Source: Phocoena phocoena (Eukaryota > Chordata > Mammalia > Artiodactyla > Phocoenidae). From it: a DNA stretch of 64,000 bases. The notes beneath the pieces are model-generated. The model did no database searches. It was given only the letters and a program-made list of their open reading frames with translations, and was not told the DNA's origin. Of the stretch, positions 47,826-59,060 are shown in pieces; position 1 is the stretch's first letter, and the number at the start of each line of letters is the position of its first letter. Where the stretch lies: the NCBI RefSeq assembly GCF_963924675.1, contig NC_089239.1, positions 29,783,818-29,847,817 on the forward strand. The letters run 5' to 3'. Position numbers and translations under genes: made by a program.

Positions 47826-49829
47826 CCGTACAATCAAGACCTACAGAGCCCTGGCCGCGGGGTTGGCTTTTCAGCCCTTTCCAAAATTTTGCCAAGAACC
47901 CCCAACTTTAAATTACTCTATGGACTTGCTCTAGTGTTTTTATAAGTTTGCAAATTTCTTGCCAACTACCTGACAAGTTTTAAAGGATCAAATTAAGAAG
48001 TTCTACAAAGCCAAGGAGTTATTTCCATGTGTATTTTATCACCATTTTTTTCTTTTAAATGAGCGTTAGAGCAATGAAAAGCAATTGAGAACCAAGTACA
48101 GCTTGAAAGCCGATGTGGTTGCCACTACAGCGCGTGGGGCAGGCCCGGGGCAGCCAGCCCTCAGACACGGGAGGGAAAGAACCCACCGTGTTCCAAGCTT
48201 TGACCTATTTCTTGCAGTTGCTGAAAACTATGAGGCATGAAATCCAGATTTATGACTTTTTAAAAAGTTAGTTGTGGATTCCCTAGACGATTATGTTCCC
48301 ATCACTTATGTAGCTTTTAAAACTCAAATGACGCTTTGAAAAAATCCAAGCTTGGCATGCGCCGAGCTCCAATGTCGGTCGTCTTAATTCAGTAAAAGTC
48401 AGGGGGAAAATGCCTCTGCCTTTGCTTAAACCACGGTCTGTTGCGAGGGGTAGACAGGAAGGCTCATTCATGTGTAACTTTGGGGAAAGCTAAGCCAGGG
48501 GTGATTCTCCTTGGGCACTTTATTTCTCGGTCTGCATAAAATGAGAATTTGAGGAAAATGTCTTAGGAAAGTGGAGCCTTCACGCTGGATGTGCCTTTCC
48601 TTTCATTTTTTCGGATTTTATGTTTACTGGGAGTTGCACAACCGAGAGATGTCACCCGTCTCTGCCAGGGCCAGGTGCGCCAACACCAAGGGTTACTGTA
48701 TATGCCTCTCCTCCACCCTCATCTCTCTTTTGTTTGTTTGTTTGTTTTGGTTTTTTTGTTTAAATTCTTCGGAATTTCAGCTGTTTTTCTAAAACATTGT
48801 AGTGTGAAAACCTCTGCTGACTGCGTATCAGCTATATCTCAATAAAGCTGGAAAAGGACAGAAAATAATGCTAAAATGTCAAAAACCAACGGAGATTTAT
48901 AGAAACCATACTGCATGCCTGGCAACACACACTTCTGCCCGAGGCTTTTTCTGCCGAGAACCCTAAGGATTCCTGAAGGCATTCGCGCCGTTTTTACTGG
49001 TCTTCAGTCTTCTTGCTTGGTGGTGCTCTGATCTCCCCGTTGCCAGACTGTTGCAGCGGCCTGCTTCCACTTCTCCCAAATCGACGCAGACGTGAGGGTG
49101 ACTAGCCACCAGGTCGTCTCACCTCACTGATAGGAACTGCACCTGTCCCCAGTCAGACGTGGGGAATTGCGTGCACAGGGCGTGGCAGCCGTCTCACGTG
49201 CAGACTGCGTTCTCCGCCATGCGCTCAGCACGTTGGGCAACGCGAGCGAGGTTCCTTAAGGACATGGATCTTGTTCTAACCCCCGGGGGTGCTGTGATTT
49301 TCTTGGAGCGCAGGCTCCGAGCCCCAGTTGCCTCCGTCTCCCTCACGGCACCCCGGGCAGCTCCCTGCCCTGCCCTTGCGCTGTGCGGGCCCGTCGGGTA
49401 CCAGGCACTCTCTTAGGCTCCTGTGTGATGGTGAGAAGGGCAAGGACAGAGACGTCACCTGGCCTCGGGATGAGAAGCTGGGACTCCGCGTGCGATCTTC
49501 GTAAATCCCAATCCCACGTTAGCAAGGAAATCAAGCTCCAGGTTGGACTAGGGAAATTTCATGATTTCAGACTTTTCTGAAAGACAAAGATGGCTCTAGA
49601 ATAGAAGACCTGAGCATCCTCAGATAATTTCTATCACAAGGACTGATGGGTGTGAAACGACGGCCCTACTCTGGGCTTCCGAGGTTGCTGGTCCTCCCTG
49701 GGTGGTGCGGGGGTGTCATTTAAAGCAGTACATGGTGCGGCGAAGGGCATTCATGCAGTGAAGGACTCTGTGTCTGTTACGACGCATCTGGTTTGGATGT
49801 CCGTCCCTCCACCTGCCGACACGGCACCT
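47826..49829. other. Unique sequence with a possible L1 tail
   Basis: No gene is supported. A TTTG repeat lies at 48729-48746. ATCTCAATAAAGCTGGAAAA near 48836 resembles an old L1 3' tail. Confidence 0.45.
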
Positions 49830-51040
49830 TGGCCACGTTCCTCAGAACCCCAGTTTTCCGACTGGAATGTGACTAGTGATGGTCTCTGCCTCACAGGATT
49901 TTTGTAGCAATTAAAATGGGATGCTTTGCGGGACACAGCTGGAATAGTTTAACAAATGTGCTGTATGTAAATGCTCAGCAAATGTGGATTACCATTTAAT
50001 ATCTCAGTTGTCCATTTGAACAGCCGCTGCCTCCCTAATCTCCACGACCGGGACCACTAGCCGGCCAGCTATGCCCACCGAACCCCTAGGCGTCCTGCTC
50101 CCGGAGACACACCAGCCAGAGAGGAAGCAGGGCCTGAACTAAGGTGGTAGAGCGACAGCTGGCGTTTGTTAGCAGCTCCCTGGGAGCCAGGCGTCGTGCT
50201 GGCTCGACTTTCACCCTGCCTTCCAGCATTTCTGCTAGGTAGACAGGATGACCGCTTACACTGGCAAAAGCTGAGACTTCAGAGATTTCAGGTCTCACGC
50301 GAGGCCACTGGAGAGCCTCACTGGCAGCCGACACTTAAACCCAGGTTCTTCCTGGAGCCCGGCCTGCTCTGGCCTCCCCGTGTCCCTTGGCCTCCGGGGA
50401 CAGGCGCTGCACGGAGGTGACGCAGGAGTTGTTGCAGGTAGAGAGAGAAATCACAGGTGTTCCTGAAGTCTCGAGACTGAGTGACTGAGTAAGAGAAACG
50501 GGAACGGAAGGAAGATGACTTACATGAGAGAGGCGTTACCTTAGACGTCCGCAGACTTGTGCAACAGAGCCTGGGGATGTGTCCCATAGAAGTGAGTTCG
50601 TAACAAAGCTGTCGCCTCGTGGCTAGTTTTATAGCTTCAGCTTCCAAGTGGCATCTCACACAAAAAAAACAAAATGTGCCCCTGCAGCATTATAAATACA
50701 TACACATGTACCTATACACACGTACACACATGCATGGCCACCAGTAAGCTACAAGGTACCTGGGCTGTGTCATCGGAAAGTAAGAGCTGACGCCTATTCA
50801 TCCATGCAGCTGTTCATTGAGAGCCTCCCCAGGGCCAGGCACCTCGCCTGGAGTGACAGGTACGCGCATCCTGGGGGAGCTCGAGGGGGAGCAGTGTGGC
50901 CCCGAGGGCCGGTGGATGGTCCAGCAGCTCCATACCCGTTGGCTTTGTGACCCCAGGCAACTTACTTCCTCTCCACGTCTTCGGTTTCTCGTATAGAAAA
51001 TGAGGGAAATGAGAGAAAATGCCTCTTCACATTTTTATGA
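49830..51040 (+). repeat. MIR remnants in otherwise unique sequence
   Basis: 49840-49995 (CAGTTTTCCGACTGGAATGT, CTCACAGGATTTTTGTAGCA, AATGCTCAGCAAATGTGG) and 50905-51040 (TGACCCCAGGCAACTTACTT, CGTATAGAAAATGAGGGAAA) are MIR-like. The sequence between them is unique. Confidence 0.6.
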
Positions 51041-51053
51041 GGATTGAAAGTAT

Positions 51054-51935
51054 TTTTTTTATTGGAGTAGAGTTGATTTACAATGCTGTATTAGTTTCAG
51101 GTGCACAGCAAAGTGATTCAGTTATATATTCTTTTTTAGGTTCTTTTCTTATTATAGGTTATTACAAGATATTGAGTAGAGCTCCCCATGCTGTACAGTA
51201 GGTCCTTGTTGTTTATCTATTTTATATATAGTAGTGTGTATATGTTAATCCCAACCTCCTAATTTATCCTCCCCCTTTCCCCTTTGGTAACCATAAGTTT
51301 GTTTTGTACGACTGTGAGTCTGTTTCTGTTTTGTAAATAAGTTCATTGGTATCATTTTTTTAGATTCTACATATAAGTGATAACATACGATATTTGTCTT
51401 TCTCTGTCTGACTTCACTTAGTATGATAATCTCTAGGTCCATCCGTGTTGCTGCAAATGGCATTATTTCATTCTTTTTTATGGCTACTATTCCATTGTAT
51501 ATATGTATCACATCTTCTTTATCCATTCATCTGTCGATGGACACTTAGCTTGCTTCCATGACTATTTACATGGCTATTGTAAATAGTGATGCAGTGATCA
51601 CTGGGGTGCATGTATCTTTTCAAACTAGAGTCTTCTTCAGATTTAAGCCCAGGAGTGGGATTTCTGGGTCATATGGTAGCTCTATTTCTAGTTTTTTAAG
51701 GAACCCCCATACTGTTCTCCATAGTGGCTGTATCAATTTACATTCCCACCAGCAGTGTAGGAGGGTTCCCTTTTCTCCACACCCTCTCCAGCATTTATGG
51801 TTTGTAGCCTTTTTAATGATGGCCATTCTGATCAGTGTGAGGTGATACCTCATTGTAGTTTTGATTTGCATTTCTCTAATAATTAGCGACATTGAGCATC
51901 TTTCCATGTGCCTGTTGGCTATCTGTATGTGTTCT
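51054..51935 (-). mobile_element. 5'-truncated L1 (minus): 3' UTR and ORF2 C-terminal end
   Basis: Reversed L1 with 3' UTR (GTGCACAGCAAAGTGATTCA, CCCCATGCTGTACAGTAGGT) followed by ORF2 end text (TATTCCATTGTATATATGTA, CATTCCCACCAGCAGTGTAG). On the minus strand 51620-51907 still translates to [18 protein letters not shown] L1 ORF2 sequence. Flanks GAAAGTATTT and AAAGTTAGTATTT suggest an imperfect duplication. It is inactive. Confidence 0.9.
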
Positions 51936-52774
51936 AAAAGTTAGTATTTATAAGACATTTAGGAAAGAGCAGCGTGTTTTAAAGTCCCCGTGGCCAGAAG
52001 GAGGCTGGCAGGAGACTGGTGTGACGGAACAGAGGTGGGGCGGAGGGTGGAGATTCAGCTGCAGGTAGAAGTAGGAGCTGGTCCATGGAAAGCATTTAGG
52101 AGTTTTGGGTTTTGCTCCAAGTAATGGGAAGCTGTTGGAGGGTTTGAGAGAGAGAGAGAGAGAGAAGGAGGGAGTGTGTGTATGTGTGTGTGTGTGTGTA
52201 CACAGCGTGTTGAGCAAAAGAAGCCAGAAACAAAAGAGTGTGTGCCACATGCCTCCATTGTTGTGGTCGAGTCTCAGACGGGGGCATCCATGATGACAGG
52301 GCTCAGAACAGAGGTTATGTCAGTGGGGGCAGCAGGGGGAGAGCTCTCTGCGGTGGGCACGGGGGAGCCCCCTGAGGCCTGGAGACCGCCACCTTGATGG
52401 CCGTGGTTAAACAGGTAGATGCGTACGTAACTTAGGCTGTGACCTAAGATTGGCGTACTTTGTGGACTTAACTGTATGCATTTAATACCTCAATTTTAAA
52501 AAAGAAAAATGGTGAGTGATAAGGATGCAGGGGTACATGCCTGACCCAGCTCGTGGGCTACTTCAGTCACCTGGAACAGAAATTATTGAAGCTCTACTAG
52601 GATGCTCGTGGTGGTGGTGAAGACGAATGATTGGACTTGGAATGCTACAACCCACAAGGCTTGTGATGAGCTGGATACAGAAAGTGAGGGGATGAGAGAG
52701 GTCCAGGACGGCTCCTGGTTCCGTCCCCTGAGATTCTGAAAGCTGTCGGATGTAACTATCACGAACGCTGCTTG
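51936..52774. other. Unique sequence with GA/TG microsatellite
   Basis: (GA)n then (TG)n at about 52146-52200. A GCAGCAGGGGGAGAG motif at 52328-52342 weakly resembles a CTCF core. No gene is supported. Confidence 0.55.
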
Positions 52775-52945
52775 CCTGGGTTAGACTCCAAGGCTCCTTC
52801 ACTTCCTAATTGTGTGACCCTGTACCCTCTGCACCTTATTTTCATCTGTGAACTGGAAACAGTGACAAGGCTTCAGTGAGCTAATTCACATCAAGCGCTT
52901 AGAGGGGCTGCACACAGTAGGCTCTGAGTAACTGTTAGCTGTTAT
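52775..52945 (+). repeat. MIR, nearly full length
   Basis: CTTGCCTGGGTTAGACTCCA, AATTGTGTGACCCTGTACCC, TTTTCATCTGTGAACTGGAA and GCTGCACACAGTAGGCTCTG follow the MIR order from head to 3' end. Confidence 0.8.
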
Positions 52946-54970
52946 GTAATGGGACCGGGCTGGGGAATGAAGACCTGAGTTAAGTTAGGTTTGACGTGTG
53001 GAGTGTATAGCGCCTGTAAGTCATCCAGAGAGAGAGTTGGGTGGGGACGCTGCTCTGGTCCCAGAGCTCAGGGAAGGTCAGCAGCGAGGACAGAAGTGAA
53101 TCGCTGGCCATCTGTTGCCAGGAGGGCTCTAACCGCCTGGGCTGTGAGCCGTCCTCAGGACCTAATGGCCCGGTGGGGAGGACAAGCCCAGACAGGGGAC
53201 GAGCCCAGGGAGAAAACCAGGGGTGACGGGTCCCAGGGCCAAGGGGACATGACACGAGGTTCAGAGCAGGGCGGGGACGTCTCCAAGTGTCGAAAGCTGC
53301 TGAGAATCCAGCCAGGGTGAAGGCATCTTCTGCCAGACACTCTTCTGAGCACCTTAACTCCATGGCCGTGGGCTTCCGCCCTGTTCCCACCCCCGGGCAG
53401 CCCTGGAGTCGCCCAGGCTGCACAGACTGAAGCTCAGGGTCGAGGCTTCGGTGGCAGAGAAGGATCTGACGGGGTTGGGGGGGTGTCCTTGTTTTATACC
53501 CATCGTCTTCCTCCCCCCCAGCCCGGGCACCACCCCAGTGGGGACCTGGGAATCAGGGTCCAGGGCCCGTCGTTCCACACCCATTTAGTTTACTCAAATG
53601 CAGTCCCGTGCACCTACCTTGCTCTGCTTACCAGTCAGATGAAAAAGGTGGACTCGAATAATCCTTTTCGTGTTGGAGTCTTTCATCGGAAATGTGAGCA
53701 GCTTTGAGAAGTGTACCACTTGTAGATGTTGCTGCAGCTGTGCTCTTTACACTGAGCTCTGTGCCCCGTCCTTCTCGTGTCTGTTATGTTCACTTACTGA
53801 GAAGTAACTTAAAACATGTTAATAGTAAAACAAGCAGATATATTACAGGGCAGAACAACGACATACGAGACCCTACAGGAAAATTACTCTAACGAGGGCT
53901 GCTCTGTGCTCTGCTGTCACAGGGTTTGGGGAACGCTAGCCCTGGTGAAATGAAACTAAGAAATTGTTCATTACAATTAGGTGTGTTTATTCACGGGTTT
54001 TGACCTTTCTCTTAACCCTTGCAAACCGTCTTCTCGGTTACTGGTTAGAACACACTATCCTCACGTACCCTAAATCTTCTGTGTCCCAGCGCTCCCAGAG
54101 TTTAGGGTCAAGGCTCATGGTACGCAGTTAGCTGGTCTCTACAGCCTTACTAGTTCAACATTTGGCCAAAGCCATAATCTTCCTTAAATCAGATTCCTCT
54201 CAGTGATGACAAAACTAACCAGAGAGGGGAAAGCTCCTACCTTCCTTCTTTCCAGCTCCCTGGTTTAAGACTTTCTTCTTTCCTCATGATAAAAAACAAA
54301 AAAACTAACATCATCTGCTTAGAAAATACAGCCCTCTAAGACCATTTCCAGCCGAAGGAAGGATTTTTATCAGCTTCCCCGTGGGTCTCACCGGCCTGGA
54401 ATCAACAGAACCCATTTCTTACGTTCCTGAGGTCATTTAAGGTATCTCTTAGCCCATTTCCCCAAATCTGAGAACATGAGACATGGGTTTTCCTTACAAA
54501 AACCCTTTCTAGTCCTCTTTAAAAGTGTTTCACTAACAGTGTTACAAATTACAACATCCAAACCTCAAACTTCTGAACTTCCAACTAAAGCAGGAAACGA
54601 TCCCATCCGCTCGCGGCTCTGCTGTCCCCGCCGTTCAGGTGGCTCCTGGACCAGCTCTCCAGTTGTGAGCTACCTTCCAGAACCGCCCTCCCAGCCCCCG
54701 ACGTGGTGACGCGCCACCCTGTCCGATTCCGCGTACCTAGAAGCGAGCCCTCACCCTCCCGCCGGCTCCCCGGTGCCGCCCAGTTCTCCCAGTGGAATCA
54801 CTGCCCTTAGGATCGCCCGACTAGAGAATTAATCAGGAGCTCCCCTTTGCTCTGCGATCTCTGCACTCTGCGATCGATAGTTCTTATCTCCTAAGATCTA
54901 CCTTAGAGTCACTGCCTTCTCTGCTCTGTGACGCTTCATCCAGCCTCACCCACTCTGCACCTTCCGCACC
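52946..54970. other. Unique sequence, no gene recognised
   Basis: No supported exon or clear transposon. GC-rich to about 53.6 kb, then more AT-rich. Confidence 0.5.
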
Positions 54971-55710
54971 AGAACCTGCCCTTTTTTTTTTTAACGTCTT
55001 TATTGGAGTATAATTGCATTACAATGTTGCGTTAGTTTCTGGTGTATAACAAAGTATAACACTTTGTATAACAAAGTGAATCAGCTATACATATACATTT
55101 ATCCCCATATCTCCTCCCTCTTGCATCTCCCTCCCACCCTCCCTATCCCACCCCTCTAGGTGGTCACAAAGCACCGAGCTGATCTCCCTGTGCCATGCGG
55201 CTGCTTCCCACTAGCTATCTGTTTTACATTTGGTAGTGTATATATGTCCATGCCACTCTCTCACTTCGTCCCAGCTTACCCTTCCCCCTCCCCGTGTCCT
55301 CAAGTCCATTCTCTACGTCTGCGTCTTTATTCCTGTCCTGCCCCTAAGTGCGTCAGAACCACTTTTTTTTTTAGATTCCATATATATGTGTTAGCATATG
55401 GTATTTGTCTTTCTCTTTCTGACTTACTTCACTCTGTATGACAGTCTCTAGACCTCACTACAAATAACTCAGTTTCGTTCCTTTTTATGGCTGAGTAATA
55501 TTCCATTGTATATGTGTGCCACATCTTCTTTATCCATTCATCCGATGATGGACACTTAGGTTGCTTCCATGTCCTGGCTGTTGTAAATAGAGCTGCAGTG
55601 AACATTGTGGTACATGACTCTTTTTGAATGATGGTTTTCTCAGGGTGTATGCCCAGTAGTGGGATTGCTGGGTCGTACGGTAGTTCTGTTTTTAGAAGAA
55701 CCTGCCCTTT
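54971..55710 (-). mobile_element. 5'-truncated L1 (minus) with 14-bp TSD
   Basis: AGAACCTGCCCTTT at 54971-54984 and 55697-55710 flanks about 712 bases. The 3' UTR is the same type as the copy at 23.8-24.0 kb. ORF2 C-terminal text is still readable on the minus strand (WIKKMWHTYTMEYYSAIKRN) but 5' truncated. It is among the younger L1 insertions here. Confidence 0.94.
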
Positions 55711-56160
55711 CTGACGCATCCTCTGTAGATTCTATTCCGGACTCCTAGACCCCCATCTCCCTCAGCTGAGGATCTGCTCTAGCAGCCCCTGCCCGTCAGC
55801 TGCCGGCCCGTCCTCTGCTCCGCTGCCCCACCCCCCTGCCCACCGTGTCTCCCTCTTTCCCACCCCTGGGATGCTCGGTCTCCTCTTGGTGCTTCTCCAT
55901 TTCCTGCTCCTTCAGGCTGGCTGAAGGCCCTGCCACCCGCTGGGACTCTCTCCGGGCTCCCACCCACCCTGAGCGCTGCCCTTGTTTGGAATCCTTTTTG
56001 TCTGGTCACTGCTGCCCTGATCCCCCCAGGGGGGTAAGTTTGGCTTCCCTAACTGGCATGGAAAGCGAGTCTGACTTAGAAGCAGGGAGACCAGCTCCGC
56101 GGCATTGGTCCAGGTAAGAGGTGACGTTGGCCGGGTTTGGAGCAGAGAGCACAGCACCGA
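55711..56160. other. Pyrimidine-rich shore of the CpG island
   Basis: C/T-rich to about 56030, then rising CpG. No exon seen. Confidence 0.5.
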
Positions 56161-56820
56161 GAACATCCTAGTCCGCGTGTATTTGAAGGCGTCCCGATCG
56201 CGCAATGGGAGGTGGCAGGCGTCAAGGCGACCTCACGCTTCCGGCCGGTGTGCCTGGAAGGGTGGACCGGCTAAAGCTGAGCTGGAGAAGGCGCAGGTGG
56301 AGGCCCGAGCGAGGAGGAGGGGCCGGGACGGGGTCTGCGGCGTCCAGGGGCCCTGAAGAGAAGGCAGCTGGGCTTGGGGTCTGCAGGGGAGCGGGGGCGC
56401 CCTCGGCGCAGCGGCTGCTCGAGTCACCGAGGGTGGGGTGAGTGGGGGGGGAGAAGGACCGAGCCCTGAGCCCGGCCCTTGCTGGGGAGCGTCGGGAAGG
56501 AGGCAGCCGCCGGGGAAACGGAAACCCAGGGCGTGTAGTGTCCCGATGGCGCCCGCGAGGTGCGGCGGAGAGCTGCCGGGGGCACCAGCGGCACGAGGGC
56601 CTGCGGAGGAGACAGATTCACGGCTGGCAGTGTGGGCCACGCGCCACGGGGGGGGGCGCAGAGACACGGGCCGGGGACGTGGAGGACCACGGTGAGCGGG
56701 GTCTTGGCCTAGGGAGGGGCCGCGGGATCCGCTCGGGAGGGCCGGCGCGTCCGCGGGACCACGTGCTGCAGGGAAGCCACGGATGTCCGGCATGACGTCC
56801 CCATCCCGGGCTGCAGGGCC
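56161..56820. promoter_or_regulatory. CpG island with no assigned gene
   Basis: By hand count there are about 69 CpG in 660 bases at roughly 70% G+C, giving an observed/expected ratio near 0.9. This meets the usual island criteria and is unlike all flanking sequence. Two consensus splice donors lie on the plus strand: GG|GTGAGT (GT at 56438-56439) and CACG|GTGAGC (GT at 56692-56693). It may be the promoter of a non-coding RNA or an internal MCPH1 promoter. No coding exon is recognised. Confidence 0.7.
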
Positions 56821-57571
56821 GAGGTGTGCACGCAGCCGGCCAGGAGAGGGACGGGGGGTGGGGGGGAGGGACAGCAGCATCCGGCTGCATTTAGGGGCGG
56901 GCATGGACTCCGCCGGGGTGGCTGTCCTCCAGCTACGCCACTGCAGGGCAGGGTCAGCTGGCGGCTGGGTTTAACCAGGGCTGTGCTTTGACCGCGTTTG
57001 GGGGTGAAGGCTGGCGTCATAGGGGCTAATTACACCCACTGACCACGGACGTTAAGCCTTGGGTCGGGGGGCAGAGGGCACCACGGGGGTGACCGTGAGA
57101 AGGCAGTGGCTGCGGGAAGGACAGGGGCATGCGCCTGGGAGGGAGGAGAGTCTGCAGCTCCCGGGGCTGAGGCTCGGGTGAGGGGCCGTGGACAAGGTCA
57201 CCAGGAAAGAGGGGTCCTAGGAACTGAGAGGACAGGAGAGGTCATGGAGGTGACAGGGAGCCCGGAAACAAAAGGTCAGAAGTGAGAGGTTCCGAGCTGG
57301 GGAGGGGGGGGGGTCTGGAAGCTGCAGAGAGAAGGACAGGTTTACATGGAAAATTGTGGGGACGTAAGCATTTTAGGGATCATGTTTCCTCATTTGAAGA
57401 CCTTGTCTTTATGGGATTTAGGCAAATATCAGAATTGTTAAAGGTGTGTCCGTTTGTTTCTTTAGCTTTGTAAAAGTTTCCCAGGACCACAGACAGACAT
57501 CATTTGTTCTTAGGCACAGGCAGCTCACTTTCCCTGTGATCTAGTCCGTCCCCCTAATGTGGTCAAGTGGA
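56821..57571. other. GC-rich unique sequence, right shore of the CpG island
   Basis: Purine-rich on the plus strand with G-runs (56851-56868, 57299-57312). No gene supported. Confidence 0.5.
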
Positions 57572-57833
57572 GGCACTGACATTTTTTTTTTTAATTTTTA
57601 TTTTTGTCTGCATTGGGTCTTCGTGGCGGTGCACAGGCTTCTCACTGCGATGGCTTCTCTTGTTGCGGAGCACGGGCTCTAGACACGTGGGCTTCAGTAG
57701 TTGTGGCGCATGGGCTTAGTTGCTCCGCAGCATGTGGGAACTTCCCAGACCAGGGCTCGAACCTGTGTCCCCTGCATTGGCAGGCAGGTTCTCAACCACT
57801 GCACCACCAGGGAAGCCTGGCAATGACATTTTT
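57572..57833 (-). mobile_element. CHR-type SINE (minus), 15-bp TSD
   Basis: GGCACTGACATTTTT (57572-57586) and GGCAATGACATTTTT (57819-57833) flank it, with one mismatch. The complement of the SINE head is at about 57806-57818 and the T-run is at the left end. Confidence 0.92.
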
Positions 57834-58579
57834 AGAAGGTGAAACTTCTAACTGTATTTTGTGTTTCCAAACAGGTGCCTTTGGGTCTACCTTTTTCTAC
57901 TTTGAAACAGCACTAGGATCTGTTTTCTGAGATGTATCCTCCAGAGCTAGCGGTTTCACTGGGGCCAACTGCCTGGGGGAGTTACAGTGAGAGCCACTCA
58001 AGTCACTGTTTCAGAGATTTGCCTTCTGGGTGGGTGTCAGAGAGGAGCCCCATGGTCTCTTGCCGCCTCCCCTTCTCTGCCCACCCCACCCCCAGGAGAG
58101 GAAGACCAGCTTCTCACACTGCAGGGTTTGCAGAGAGGAGCGGGGCACGCTGACAGCCCCTGCAGTTGGTCCAGTGCCAGCTGCGGCCCTGTGGGTACCT
58201 CCTTCTGGGCAGGGCCAGCAAACTCACCGCACCACAGGTCTAAGGCCCAGGTGTCCCGCTGGCTTTATGAATGATGAAAGTGGGTTTGATCTGTGTTAGA
58301 CACCTGTGTCTGTCTCCCGGCTGGTATTGAACCTGGGGTGGGGGGAAAGAGGGGCATTATTTATTGGAACCTTTAGAACCTCAACAGCTGAGCACCCCTA
58401 CAAACGCGTGCATGGGTCTGTTAACCCCACATAGTAATAGGAAGCTTGAAACAGGTTCACTGCATCTAGAATCCATGCCCTTCCCACTCCCCGTGCCCTG
58501 CCTGACTTCATTTCTTGCTGAAATCACTGCAGTCCTTTCCTTGGCGGCGTCTGTCTCTGATCTCAGCCCCTCTGTACCG
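57834..58579. other. Unique sequence, no gene recognised
   Basis: No supported exon or transposon before the L2 remnant. Confidence 0.45.
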
Positions 58580-59060
58580 TCTGCAGCACGATCTTCCTAA
58601 CATCTGGATTTCGTGCCCTGATGTGCCCACGGTTCTCGTGGCTCCCCGTGAACCGTACGTCATGCAGTAGAATCACGATCCGTCTGGTGCCTGCTTACTT
58701 AGCCTCATCACCTTGGTACAGACTTACAGGCTTTTAACAGTGAGCTTTTGTCACGGTGGTCCCCCACCAGGCCCTTGGTCCCATGCGCTTCACCCCCCCC
58801 ACACCCTCCCAGTGATCTGGAGCTGTTCGTGCCAGCGTGTGCGATCCCAGACACCGCCGCCCCACACGCCCCTCCCTGAGCAAATATCCTCCTGTCCCAT
58901 CTCCAAATCACATGCCGCCTCCAGGAAGCCTGCCTGGCTCTCGTTTCCCATCCCATGAGGTCACGTGTCCTGTCCTGCTGTGATTTCTAGGAAGTCCTGG
59001 GGAAGCAGACACTGTGTCCTTACGTTGCTGTATCCTGGTAACGTAGCCTGACAGTCAGAC
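58580..59060 (+). repeat. L2 3' remnant
   Basis: GCCTGCTTACTTAGCCTCAT, CTCCAGGAAGCCTGCCTGGC and GAAGCAGACACTGTGTCCTT keep the order of the L2 3' end. It is diverged. Confidence 0.65.

Noticed and set aside
55429..55719. Minus-strand frame resembling a reverse-transcriptase protein C-terminus
   Set aside because: It is the decayed end of L1 ORF2 inside a 5'-truncated L1, not a host gene.
56233..56904. 223-codon minus-strand open frame in the CpG island
   Set aside because: GC-rich DNA has few stop codons. The Pro/Arg/Ala-rich translation and parallel open frames on both strands indicate composition and not a gene.
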